This document shows positions 23,597-32,700 of a DNA stretch of 36,730 nucleotides, piece after piece. How positions within the stretch are numbered: position 1 is the stretch's first letter; each line of letters opens with the position of its first letter. The stretch comes from Actinomycetota bacterium. Lineage in GTDB: Bacteria > Actinomycetota > AC-67. Location: positions 1-36,730 of the forward strand of contig JBBDRM010000066.1 of NCBI GenBank assembly GCA_040905475.1, read 5' to 3'. A program made the translations under genes and the position numbers. The notes under the pieces are model-generated. The model was not told the DNA's origin. It ran no database searches and saw only the letters and a list, made by a program, of their open reading frames with translations.

Positions 23597-24939
23597 CCGC
23601 GGTCCCCTCCGGCGGTGAGCGCGTCAAGCAGCTCCTGTCCCGCGCCGGCGGTGATCCAGGACAAAAACTCGTCCCTGCCGCGGCGGTAGACCGCGTCGAA
23701 GGCGGCGGCGTCGTCGGCGGGGACCGCTCCGTTGCGGAGCACATCGGTCCGGTGCGGGTCGCGCGCGAGCCCGCGCACCAGGGCGCGCAGGTCGGCGCCG
23801 CGATCGGATTCCTCCTCGAGCAGGTCGGCCTCGGTCAGCGCGTCGTGACGGTAGCTGGCGCCAGCGTCGAGGCTGATGCCGTGGAGGGCTCCTCGTCGGA
23901 TCAAGCACGGGAAGCAGTAGCCGCAGTTCGACGGCGGCAGCCTGTCCCAGCGCGCCGATTCCGGGTGCGCGCAGGAGATCGAGTCGTCGACGAGTGCCGC
24001 GAGCAGCTTCTTGTTGCGGCACTCGGCAAGCGCCTCGCCCTTCGTCTTGACACGAAATGGGTTGACGATCTCGTTGCCGATTCCGAGCGCGTCTAGCGCG
24101 TCCTCGAGTTGCGCCATGAAGTAGGGGTGGGTCGTCCGGGTGCTCAAGCTGCCGGCGCGCGAGGCTACGAAGGGGACGTTGATGCCGATGAAGCCGTTCT
24201 CCGGCACGTAGAGCGGCACCTCCTCGCCGAAGGCACTCGCGACGGCGAGTCCGGCGGCGACGAACAGGAAGGACCGCGCCCGTGTCGTGACCTCGCGCTC
24301 CTTCTCGCTCGGCAGCGGGCGCGCCTGCAGGCGGTTCGGCTTTGCGGGCCCGAGCCGGAGCTGCCGCAGACGAACACGATCGCGGTAGTTGCGCCGTAGC
24401 TCTCGGGCGAGCGTCTCCTGGACGCCGCCGATGAAGCCGCTCTCGAAGTGGCCGACGAGGATTACGTCTCGACCTTCCTCAAGGAGGTCGATCGCCCCGG
24501 CCAGCGAGTCGAGGCCTCCGGAGAAGAGACAGATGGCGTCGGGCGGGCGCACGCGAGTCTCACCGCTGACGCCCCCGGCCCCGGCGCGGAAGCGCAGCTT
24601 CCAGCGGTCGCCACTCAAGAACGCGAGCGCCTCGGTGAGCGCCTGCCGCGCCGTCTGCCAGTCGGAACGCGTCGTGACCGGGGCGGCGAGGTCGAGCTCA
24701 CGTGTCCACGCGTCCGCTGTCCGGTCGCGGCGGGCGACCTTGTCGACGCAATAGACCGCGCCGCCGAGGCGGAACAGGTCGCGCGCAGCTGGAGTCGGGG
24801 CCAGGCCGTAGAGGAGGTCGGTCGTTGCCGACACTGTCGAGCGTTGGCGGTGGGCGCCGCCGAACCAGTCGAGGACGAACGTATCGGCGTCGGTCGGCAG
24901 CGGCTGGTCGCGCGCGGTGCGGAGGTGGAAGCCGGTCAT
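23593..24939 (-). CDS. qatC: QatC, QueC-like protein of the Qat anti-phage system
   Basis: A 448-residue protein with the adenine-nucleotide alpha-hydrolase fold of QueC. A PP-loop CLFSGGLDSLAGA at about 137-149 is followed by VILVGHFESG. Further on are ENGFIGINVPF and a zinc-type cysteine cluster (CAHPES … NCGYCFPCLIRR) like that of QueC. QueC makes the preQ0 nucleobase; in Qat the homologue is required for defence, possibly through nucleobase-like modification of QatB. The first 130 residues are specific to this group. The ATG at 24939 overlaps the qatB TGA (ATGA). It is full length and intact. Confidence 0.92.
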   Translation of the reverse strand: MTGFHLRTARDQPLPTDADTFVLDWFGGAHRQRSTVSATTDLLYGLAPTPAARDLFRLGGAVYCVDKVARRDRTADAWTRELDLAAPVTTRSDWQTARQALTEALAFLSGDRWKLRFRAGAGGVSGETRVRPPDAICLFSGGLDSLAGAIDLLEEGRDVILVGHFESGFIGGVQETLARELRRNYRDRVRLRQLRLGPAKPNRLQARPLPSEKEREVTTRARSFLFVAAGLAVASAFGEEVPLYVPENGFIGINVPFVASRAGSLSTRTTHPYFMAQLEDALDALGIGNEIVNPFRVKTKGEALAECRNKKLLAALVDDSISCAHPESARWDRLPPSNCGYCFPCLIRRGALHGISLDAGASYRHDALTEADLLEEESDRGADLRALVRGLARDPHRTDVLRNGAVPADDAAAFDAVYRRGRDEFLSWITAGAGQELLDALTAGGDRG

Positions 24940-25643
24940 TCCTCGAGGTCCTCCAAGACGCCGTAGACGCTCCGCAGCGCCGACTCGATCAGGCGCCGTC
25001 CCTCGGCTCCTGACCAATCGACGGCGAGCGGGTCAACGTCCCGTAGCCGGATGCGGACCTGGGCCCGGATCAGCTGCCGCAAGTCACCGTCCAGTCGCTC
25101 GGCGCGGGCGGCGTCGGCGTAGCGCGTCAGGCGTTCGTCGATCTGGGGCAGCAGGCGGTTGTAGATGTAGTAGGCGATGAAGGCCTCGAGCGCCCGCACC
25201 AGCCCGTCGGCGTCAAGGGTGAGGTCTGCGAGCTCGTCGTAGGCCTCGGCGTCGGCGAACAGCTCGTCGATCACATCGAGGGCCGCCGCCCGCGCCGCCT
25301 GGCCTTCGAGGTCGCTGCCGGCGCCGGCGATCACGTCGACCAGCGCGCGGACGACGTCGAAGCGGCCGCGGCCGACTAGGTCGCCGAGGCCAGCGTCGCG
25401 GAGGGTTGGCGTCAGCCCGTCACGGGCGATGCCGGCGAGGAGGTCGGCGAAGTTGGCCGCTCCGGCGATCCCGGCTCGCGCCGACCGCGTCGCCCCGGCG
25501 GCACCGCCGAGGGTGCCGACGTGGCGGGCGACCACCCGCTCGGCGCGACTGCGGCCGCCGTGCTTGGCGTAGCTCGTCGCCGCGCGTTTGAACGGCGTCC
25601 ACGCGCCGCCTTGGCCGCCGCCGTAGTCGGTCGAGGTACCCAT
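24936..25643 (-). CDS. qatB: QatB of the Qat anti-phage system
   Basis: A 235-residue protein with the hallmarks of QatB. The start is Gly-rich and Ser/Thr-rich (MGTSTDYGGGQGGAWTPFKRAATSYAKHGG), followed by an alpha-helical body with the AYYIYNRLLPQIDERL segment and a short VYGVLEDLEE end. It has no enzyme motif. In studied Qat systems QatB is essential and pairs with the QueC-like protein. The assignment rests on its position between an unmistakable QatA and QatC and on the N-terminal pattern. The ATG (25643) shares its last base with the qatA stop (TGATG) and the gene ends in ATGA with qatC, so the set is translationally coupled. Confidence 0.87.
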   Translation of the reverse strand: MGTSTDYGGGQGGAWTPFKRAATSYAKHGGRSRAERVVARHVGTLGGAAGATRSARAGIAGAANFADLLAGIARDGLTPTLRDAGLGDLVGRGRFDVVRALVDVIAGAGSDLEGQAARAAALDVIDELFADAEAYDELADLTLDADGLVRALEAFIAYYIYNRLLPQIDERLTRYADAARAERLDGDLRQLIRAQVRIRLRDVDPLAVDWSGAEGRRLIESALRSVYGVLEDLEE

Positions 25644-27448
25644 CAGCGGCCGCCCCCGAGCGCTTCTGCGGCGGCGCGCTTGAGCCCACCCGACCCCGAC
25701 GTTCCCCACCGCTCGAGGAGCTTCGTCAGCTCCGGTGGACGCGGGTCGATCGCGGCGACCAGCTTCGCCGGCAGCTGCAGGGGCACGCTCGCCGGCGGGA
25801 GCTCGTCGAGCGCCGAGGCGAGTCGTCCGACGAGCTCGGTCTTGCGCGCCGCGATCTCGATCGCGCTGTCGAGCGCGTGGCCGCGCGGATCGCGCGAGCC
25901 GCGTTCGAGCAGGACGTCGAACACCTGCACCATCTCGGCGGCGCCGAGGTCGACGCCCTCCTCGATCGCCGTCCGCCGCGTCGCTGCGACGGCGTGCTCG
26001 AGGCGTCCGAGCAGCTCTTGCAGCGCCGCCGGCAGCCGCGCTGCGGGCGCTGCCGGCGAGAGGCGGTCGCGCGAGAAGTAGAAGTACGGTGCGAGGTCGA
26101 CATCGGCGAGCGCCGGTTCGAGCCGAAGCCAGGGGCCGATGTGAAGCTGTGCCGCCCACGTCGCCGCCTCGTCGCTCATGCCCTTCGGCTTCTTGTCGGT
26201 CGCGGCGAGCGACTCGGCCTGCTTCAGCTCGACGGGCTTTCCGTGCTGGTCGATCTGCCACGCGAACAGCTGTGCGAAGTCCTTCAGGTGCAGCTGCTCG
26301 AGGATCATCAGCTTGGACAAGACCGCGGGGTCGAGCTCGATCCCTCGCCCGCCTGCGGCGCGACGGCGGACGCTCAAGATGTTCAGGAACCGCTTCAGCT
26401 GGCGCGGGTTCCCGCGCAGGCCGCGTGCGAGGACCGGCGAGATCTGGTTCGCGAGCGCGAACGCCGCCTCGAGGCCGTCGGGCGGCGAGTCGAGGATCTC
26501 GCGCGCGATGCCCCAGTTCATGACCACCGTCAACTGCTCGCTCTTCCGGCGCTCCTGTGCCGCGGCTTGCAGGCGCTCGAGCGGTCCGGCGTCGAGATAG
26601 AGCTCGGCCAGGAGCAGGTTGATGTACGTCTCGGCCTCCGGCTCCGAAAGCGGCGGGATGTTGACCGAGATCTGGATGATCTTCTCCAGGTAGTCGACGC
26701 CGAGCGTCTCGTCGCCTTCGCGGTTGACCGGGTAGCGGGCCTCGATCGCGGCCTGGACGATGCGTTGGTCGGCGGCGATCACGTAGGCGGTCTTCGGCAC
26801 GTGCAGGAAGAGGCGGATCGCCTCGAAGGTGTCGACGATCGAATCGGGCAGGCAGCGGTCGAGGTCGTCAATAAACACGACCAGCGCCTGCAAATCGTCG
26901 AGGTCGGCCATCAGCGCCTCGAACTCGGTGCGGAACTCGGCGATCGAGTGGAGTCGGTCGGGCGCCTCTGTCTCGTCCTCCTCCTCGACCGGCGCCGGCT
27001 TCAGCAGCTGGGCGTCCGACAAGGCCGCCATCTCCGGCGGCACGTCCGCGCCGTGAGAGAGCAACGCCAGCCGCCCGAGGAGCTTCGCCGCCCCGAGCAT
27101 GTTCACCCGCCGCACCATCTCGCCGAGCCGCTTGCCGGCCTTGTCGGCGAAGGTCACGTCGGTCTGCGCCCGCTCCTGCACCGCGCCGATGACCGACGCC
27201 ATGAGCGCAGTCTTCACGTCCTCGTAGTCCTCAAAGCGCCAGGGGCTGAACGAGACGGTCAGGAACTTCTCTTCCGCGGCCAGGGCCTCCTCGGCCATAC
27301 CGATTAAGCTGCTCTTGCCGGAGCCCCAGTCACCGGCCACGCCAACGGTGACCGGCAGGAGGCGCGGGTCGCGCAGGATGATCAGCAGCTCGTCGACCAG
27401 GAAGTCGAAGCCGAGCAGATCGATCCGAGTCTCGTTGTCAGCCCACAT
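25643..27448 (-). CDS. qatA: QatA, KAP-family P-loop ATPase of the Qat anti-phage system
   Basis: A 601-residue KAP P-loop NTPase, the first gene of the Qat operon. The start MWADNETRIDLLGFDFLVDELL is typical of soluble KAP proteins. Walker A GDWGSGKS is at 39-46, FSPWRFEDY at 67-75 and Walker B LVVFIDDLDRCLP at about 189-201, and the sensor region GNPRQLKRFLNIL is visible. Unlike many KAP proteins no transmembrane segments are seen in the insert (about 100-170). The C-terminal helical region (about 440-600) carries many Leu-Ala repeats. Together with qatB, qatC and qatD it makes a full, uninterrupted system on the minus strand. No clear ribosome site precedes the ATG at 27448. Confidence 0.94.
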   Translation of the reverse strand: MWADNETRIDLLGFDFLVDELLIILRDPRLLPVTVGVAGDWGSGKSSLIGMAEEALAAEEKFLTVSFSPWRFEDYEDVKTALMASVIGAVQERAQTDVTFADKAGKRLGEMVRRVNMLGAAKLLGRLALLSHGADVPPEMAALSDAQLLKPAPVEEEDETEAPDRLHSIAEFRTEFEALMADLDDLQALVVFIDDLDRCLPDSIVDTFEAIRLFLHVPKTAYVIAADQRIVQAAIEARYPVNREGDETLGVDYLEKIIQISVNIPPLSEPEAETYINLLLAELYLDAGPLERLQAAAQERRKSEQLTVVMNWGIAREILDSPPDGLEAAFALANQISPVLARGLRGNPRQLKRFLNILSVRRRAAGGRGIELDPAVLSKLMILEQLHLKDFAQLFAWQIDQHGKPVELKQAESLAATDKKPKGMSDEAATWAAQLHIGPWLRLEPALADVDLAPYFYFSRDRLSPAAPAARLPAALQELLGRLEHAVAATRRTAIEEGVDLGAAEMVQVFDVLLERGSRDPRGHALDSAIEIAARKTELVGRLASALDELPPASVPLQLPAKLVAAIDPRPPELTKLLERWGTSGSGGLKRAAAEALGGGR

Positions 27449-27483
27449 GGTGCATTCTCAAAGAATGATGGCCTGCGCCCAAG

Positions 27484-27648
27484 ATGACCGACGTCCGCCT
27501 TCGCCTCCATCCCGCGGACCGACCCCGGCGCGCGCTCGTCGATGTCGTGTTCGCGCGCGGGGGGCCCTATCGCGGAGCGGCCTGCTGGAGTAGGTCGCTT
27601 CTCGCGAGCGAGCACGCCTTGATGATCGGGGCGTTCGAGCCAGCCTGA
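27484..27648 (+). CDS. small hypothetical ORF (54 aa)
   Basis: An ATG-to-TGA frame (MTDVRLRLHPADRPRRALVD … HALMIGAFEPA) with G/C in almost every third codon position, lying in the gap between qatA and the TIGR02391 gene and divergent from qatA. There is no good ribosome site and no known domain. It may be a remnant of a larger gene. Confidence 0.3.
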   Translation: MTDVRLRLHPADRPRRALVDVVFARGGPYRGAACWSRSLLASEHALMIGAFEPA

Positions 27649-28476
27649 CTAGGCTTGGCTGATGGGTGCGGCGGGGGTGACGTGAGCCGCATCGAGGCGA
27701 CGATGAAGCATCGAGGCGAGAGTCAGAAGATCCAGCGCGTCCTCGAGTCCGATGGGCCAGCTGATCTTCGGGGCGTGAGCGGTTGTGTTGCGGAACGTCC
27801 CGAACATGCCTTTCACCAACATCGCCAGGCCCTTGTGCTCGCTCTCCTCCGTCGGCGACTGGAGCAGGTTGAACGCCAACGCCGGCATCCCACCCTTTAT
27901 GCCAAACGCGTCGTCGACGAGTTGGCCGCCGTCGCTCTTGAGGCCAGTCCTAGTGCGGATCTTGTCGGCGACGCTTTTCGTCGCCTCGAAGACAGCATGG
28001 AAGTAGTTCCTTTGCACGAGCTCGGCACGGCAGAAAGCGAGTACGTCGGGATGTACGTTGCGCTCGCGAAGCTTCGCCTTCAGTGCGTTCGCCCGCTCTT
28101 GCGCCTCGGTAAGCGTGGTCGTCGGCGCTGCCGGATAGAGCTTGCCGTTCTCACGCAGTTCGAGACCGACGAAGCCCAGCGTTAAGTTGAGCCCCTCGCG
28201 GTGTGCCTCGAAGCGCTCCGGCTCGCTGCCAAACCGTTCCGGCGCCATCGCCACTTTGATGAAGCGGCAGACGGCGTTGGCGTTGCTGTCTTGGTTCTGT
28301 CGAGATGCGAGCGATTCGTACAGGCGCTTCCACTTCGTGCTCTGTTGCGAAGTGTCGGCGATGCTGGCCGCCGGCAGCAACCGGTCCATCTGACTGCCGG
28401 TCATGGCCTCGCCGAGTTCGCGACACAGCGCTTCGAGCTGACCGGCCGTGAAGGGCGGAACCGTCTTGTGAGGCAT
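27649..28476 (-). CDS. TIGR02391/Ymh-domain protein
   Basis: A 275-residue protein. The last 130 residues match the TIGR02391 (Ymh) domain pattern: VHPDVLAFCRAELVQRNYFHAVFEATKSVADKIRTRTGLKSDGGQLVDDAFG, then MPALAFNLLQSPTEESEHKGLAMLVKGMFGTFRNTTAHAPKI and EDALDLLTLASMLHRRLD. The RN-TAH motif recalls HEPN-like RNases (RX4-6H), which would make it a toxin-like RNase; that link is inference. The N-terminal part (QLEALCRELGEAMTGSQMDRLLPAASIAD …) resembles the TIR-less abortive-infection N-termini that often precede this domain. The start is ATG 28476; the longer frame to 28746 has poor codon use and overlaps the divergent gene. It sits between Qat and the small cassette, probably a defence gene. 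Confidence 0.82.
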   Translation of the reverse strand: MPHKTVPPFTAGQLEALCRELGEAMTGSQMDRLLPAASIADTSQQSTKWKRLYESLASRQNQDSNANAVCRFIKVAMAPERFGSEPERFEAHREGLNLTLGFVGLELRENGKLYPAAPTTTLTEAQERANALKAKLRERNVHPDVLAFCRAELVQRNYFHAVFEATKSVADKIRTRTGLKSDGGQLVDDAFGIKGGMPALAFNLLQSPTEESEHKGLAMLVKGMFGTFRNTTAHAPKISWPIGLEDALDLLTLASMLHRRLDAAHVTPAAPISQA

Positions 28477-28657
28477 GTCGAGCACGCTAGCGCCTACCCC
28501 AGGGAGAGGCCCTGTGTGGTCGAGCACGCAGTCCAAGCTCTTGCCTCGCGCTCGAGCTTCGAGCGTCCCTGAAGCCAAGACCTGCACACGTAGTCCTGGC
28601 TGCGCCCGCTCTTCGCCTCCTTCAGTCTCCATCCGGTGGGCGACGTACGTTCCTCGG

Positions 28658-28993
28658 GTGGTTAGAGACGCAGATGTCGTGCTCGCGACCTTGGGGGCCA
28701 CAACGGCGCTCGCAGGGTTCACGCTCGTCTTCCTGGGTGTCGTCATTACGCGCTACGAGGAGACGATCCCGGGTGCGTCCGTACGTGTGCGAAGCCGCTT
28801 CGTCGGTCCAGCGGGGGAACTCCTTGGCGCATTTATGCTGGGCCTGGCAACCGTCGGTATGAGTTTCGCGTGGCTCGTCGCACGTGGCGGACACGGCTTC
28901 TACGTTGTTGTCGTCGTTCTGTTCGCGGTTCAGATCGTCTCGACTGCGCTCGCGTCCGGACACGTGACGCGGGGTGTCCTACGGAAGACGTGA
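28658..28993 (+). CDS. small membrane protein, three predicted TM segments
   Basis: A protein of about 111 residues, if started at GTG 28658, with hydrophobic stretches at about 9-30 (VLATLGATTALAGFTLVFLGVVI), 56-73 (LLGAFMLGLATVGMSFAWLV) and 80-97 (GFYVVVVVLFAVQIVSTAL). The frame is open upstream to 28475, but that part has poor codon bias and overlaps the divergent TIGR02391 gene start, so I exclude it. The start is therefore uncertain. It heads a tight run of three plus-strand genes. A small TM protein next to short helical partners is the layout of many membrane-effector defence cassettes, but no known family is recognised. Confidence 0.65.
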   Translation: MVRDADVVLATLGATTALAGFTLVFLGVVITRYEETIPGASVRVRSRFVGPAGELLGAFMLGLATVGMSFAWLVARGGHGFYVVVVVLFAVQIVSTALASGHVTRGVLRKT

Positions 28994-29000
28994 GGTCACG

Positions 29001-29318
29001 TTGGCGCTCAACGCAACAAAGTCAAAGCGACTTGAGGACGCTGGCCTAGATCAGTACTTCGATCAGCACCGCGCGCTCTGGGATCAGAAGGCGCGTCGCG
29101 CTCATGACTACGCGAAGGCGTTCGTGGTCGAGAGCGGCGAGGAGGTCCGACAGGACGACGTCGTGCCGCTGCTCGTGCCAGCACTCGAAGTGTTCGACGA
29201 CTTCAGAGACCATCTCGCAACTCAGAAACTGACGCAGAAGTACTGGTACACGTACTTCGCCGAACTCATCGTCGATCGGCTTTGGAGAGAACTCACCGAT
29301 CAGGAAGGAGGAGCATGA
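29001..29318 (+). CDS. hypothetical helical protein
   Basis: A 105-residue all-helical protein rich in aromatic residues (LDQYFDQHRALWDQKARRAHDYAKAFV … TQKLTQKYWYTYFAELIVDRLWREL). The middle segment (GEEVRQDDVVPLLVPALEVFDDFRDHL) could be a helix pair for binding a partner. No family name known to me. I start it at TTG 29001 behind GAGGT, because the GTG at 28974 would overlap the previous gene by 20 bases and adds residues of poor codon use; either is possible. Its TGA overlaps the next ATG (ATGA at 29315-29318), so it is co-translated with it. Confidence 0.65.
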   Translation: MALNATKSKRLEDAGLDQYFDQHRALWDQKARRAHDYAKAFVVESGEEVRQDDVVPLLVPALEVFDDFRDHLATQKLTQKYWYTYFAELIVDRLWRELTDQEGGA

Positions 29319-29500
29319 AACGCGACATTCGGGCTCTGGCAACCAAGTACATCGATGAGGTGATCAAAGACCAACAGGAGCTCGGCTACACCGATGTCGT
29401 GGCCGCCGCTACACGTGAAGCGGCCATCGGAGATGCCGAGGCGGCTCTCGGCGAGCTAGCCGCGAGCACGACCGACTCGACAAAGGCGGTTGCCGCGTAG
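29315..29500 (+). CDS. small hypothetical protein (61 aa)
   Basis: Starts at ATG 29315 with a very good ribosome site (AGGAAGGAGGA) and overlaps the previous stop. The product (MKRDIRALATKYIDEVIKDQ, then helix TDVVAAATREAAIGDAEAALGELAAS) is a charged helix pair with an acidic or neutral tail, the size of an antitoxin or regulatory subunit. No known domain. With the preceding helical protein and the membrane protein it forms a coupled three-gene cassette. Confidence 0.7.
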   Translation: MKRDIRALATKYIDEVIKDQQELGYTDVVAAATREAAIGDAEAALGELAASTTDSTKAVAA

Positions 29501-29504
29501 GTAG

Positions 29505-29750
29505 ATCCGCCGGTGCTCTTTCGTCGACGCCGAGTGGTCGCTGTGTCGGCGAACCTATCCGCTCGGCGGCGTCGGTCGAGGAGCCCCGGCGAACGGCTGC
29601 GTCCTACCAGGGCCGCTCTCGCCCGACCACGTGCAGACGCTCGCGAACAATGTCGCAGCGGCACTCCGGTCGCCTTACGCGGAGCGCAACGTGCCACGAG
29701 TCTCGCGTCCCGACTGTTCCCGGCTCTCGCCGACTCGCTCATTCGGTTGA
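29505..29750 (+). other. codon-biased open frame without a start
   Basis: From just after a TAG (29502-29504) a plus-strand frame runs to a TGA at 29748-29750. It has strong G/C third-position bias and plausible protein content (FVDAEWSLCRRTYPLGGVG … LSPDHVQTLANNVAAALRSPYAERNVPR), but no usual start codon before its middle. It overlaps the end of the convergent ATPase gene by 12 bases. It is either a 5'-truncated gene piece or a fourth member of the small cassette whose start is damaged. Confidence 0.3.
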
Positions 29751-32700
29751 CGGCGACGTCGACCTTCCGCTGCTCACCTCATTGGGCTTCGACGTTGCTG
29801 CCGAGGTCGGGAAGACGTATTCCAAAGCTTCGGCTTCGCGGACGCCGCCAAAGGTGAGATCGTTGCGGAGGCGAAGCGGGAGTCGTGCGAGCGGGTCGAA
29901 GATGAAGCGCACCCGAAGCTCGCCGGCGCCCTCCTCGAGGCCGGCGACGACCGCGAGGAAGAAATCGTGGTCAGTTCTGGCGCGTTCGACCTCGTTCGGC
30001 GTCAGCGTGATCTCGTTCGGGATCTCGTTTCCCGACGACATCTTGATCTCGAAGCACTGGCGCAGTTCGTCGATCGCATCGGCGCCGACTCCGCGTCGGT
30101 GACGGAGATCGGCTACCTCGCCATCCCCGAGCGCGAGCGCAGCCATCACAGCGTCGTATGCGAGCTGCTCTCGCGCGCTCATCGGCGGCAGCACGCTTGG
30201 CGGCACCGGCGCGCCGATATCCGTCGTCCTTCCGTCTGGGTCGTCGCTGGTGGTCGTGCCGGTCTTCGGCGGCGTGCCGTCGCCGGTTATCGTGCGCTTT
30301 CGGGGCGGTGGAACGATGATCCCGCCGCGTGGAGCCCCCGCATTGACGATCGTCCCCTGCGACGGCTCGAGCTTGTCGATCTCCTTCAGCTTGCGCACCT
30401 TGACGCCGCCGACGCCGTTGGACGTCGTGCCGGCGGCCGGTTTTTTGGTCGTCTTACCCCTGCGGGTGCGTCGATCGTCGGCCTGGGTACGCAGATGAGC
30501 GAGCCGATCGTCCTCGGCTTCGTCCGCGTTGCCGTCGCTCGAGAGGACGATCTTCTGGGCTCCGAGACCGCTCTCGGCCTTCTGCCACATCGCCACCCAC
30601 GCCCACGCGACCTTTTGCCGGTCGCCGTTGAACAGGTCTGCGATCGCGCGGCCACCACCTTCGGCCGAACCGACGTCTTCTGCGGACCGGGCGAACAGCG
30701 TCAGCGGTTGCCGGAGCAGGTGCGCCTCGGCCGGCGCGACAAGCCGGCGACCGCCGGGGACGGTCGCCGCGACCTCTAGATCACGGTCGAGAACAAGGAG
30801 CGCCGCTGCGAGCTCGTCCCAGGCGACGGTCAGCGTCTCGTAGAGCGTCTGGTCGCGGCGGGCGAGCTCGGTGCGGAGGTGCTCGACCGCGAGCACGAAC
30901 CGCGGCCGGAATTCGTCGCCGACGGCCGCGCCGTAGCCGGCGTTCGCAACCGGCATGAACTGCTCCGCACCGATCAGCGTGAGCCCGAGCGCCTCGATCA
31001 GCGATTCCATGTCGTCGATGGCGAATCCGGGCTGCCAGACGCGTGCTTGATCGGCGACTGCGCCGGCCACCGCTTCGTCCGCGATCGCGTACACGGGTCG
31101 TCGTGTTGTCCACTCCTCGCCAGTCCAGACGGGAAGCGACCGCAACGTCGCGCGCAGTTGCGGGGTCGCATCTCCGAGCGCGCGAGCCAGTGTCCGCATC
31201 GTCTCGATGATCACCGGACGATCGCCATCGCCAAGTGGCCCGTCGTCTGCGATGTCGCGCAGGACCGCGACGCAGTCTCGTGCCTCGGGAAGCGGGATCT
31301 GGAGGGTCCGCCAGAGCGGTTCGAGCAGCGACGTGTTCGCAACGAACGGCCGCCGGCGTCCGAAGATCGGCGGCCCGCTCAGCACCTGCGCCGGCGCGTA
31401 CCAGCGACCGTTGATCAAGAGCAGCCCGCGCGCGCGCCCGCCGCGGCCGCCGGCGAAGTGCGACCGTAGCGCGGCGACCGTCATGTCGTCGACCGGTCGC
31501 TGGCCGCGGCCATCCGCCGGGCAGGCGAGTGCAAGGATCCGGTACGCCGTCCGCGTCTGCTCCTCGATCGATGCCCGGGTCTTGCCGGCGTCGCGTAGCT
31601 CTTCGAGCCGGGCGACGATGCTCGTCGCCGACGGGCCGCGTCTGATTCGCAGCGCCGGCAACGCAGGACTCCGCAGCACGTGGTCATCGACGCGCATCAG
31701 GTACAGGCTGCGTTTGTCGCCGACCGTCAGACGGTTTGCCTCGCTTGGGAGGTGCAGGTCGAGCGGTGCGTGCAGTGCGCCGGTTGCGCACGGAAGCCAC
31801 GGTTCGGATGCGGCTCGAGCGAGCCAGGTCGCTAGCACCTCGCCGCGGGCGTGCCAGTAGCCGTCGTAGCCCCAGACCGCCTGCGCGGTCGCGTGATCGG
31901 CGAACTGACGCTCCCAGCCGCGCGCCACGAGCCCGAGAAGTGCGCTTGCCCGTCGTTTGCGGCCTGTGCCCGGTCGGTCAGCCTTGATGTTCTCGATCAC
32001 TGCGTCCAGATCCGGCGACCAGCGGTCGTCGATCAGATGGGTGGCGCGTTGGTTGAGCGCGCGCAGCTCGGTCGCCTGCACCTCGGGGAGGCGCCACTGT
32101 TCGAGTGGGCTCACGAGTCGCGGGTCGCGGCTGTAGCGCTGGATCTCGTTCGGGGGCCGCACTAGGCGCGGGAACGTCTGCACCCCAAGCCGCGCGAGCA
32201 GACGCTGTGCGCCGAGTTCGCGTCGACCGCCGGCGCGTTTGAGCACCAGCCTGTAGTCAGGTGATACCCAGGTGAGCTGCGGCGTCTTGCCGGCGGCACG
32301 CGCGAAGCTGTCGGTCTCGCGGTCGATCTGCGGTGGCAGATAGGCCGTGCTCGGGGAGACCCAGAGCGGCTCGGTCTTACCGCGGTCGTCGTAGCGGAAG
32401 CCCCGAAGCTCGATCGCTCGGCCGATCTTCGGTCCGAGCTCGCGTTGCTCGTCGTCGCTGAGTCGCTCGAAGGCGTCGCGGAGGGAGAGGAGCGGGCCGT
32501 CGTCGAGCGGGATCGGCTCACGCCTCCCGCGCGCAAGCAAAGCGAGCGCTTCGCCGTCGGAGTCGTACGCGCCGACAAGCAGCTTTTCCTCCTCGAGCTC
32601 GCTGCGCACGCGGCGTGCCATCTTGTCGCCGCCGAGGTAGACGGGGTGGATGGCGAGGGTCAAGCCGAGCTGCGAGGCCAGGCTTTGCGGTTCGTCACGA

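Noticed and set aside
25877-27307. A 476-codon plus-strand open frame opposite qatA
   Set aside because: Mirror image of qatA codons; composition is typical of antisense frames in high-GC DNA and qatA has unmistakable ATPase motifs.
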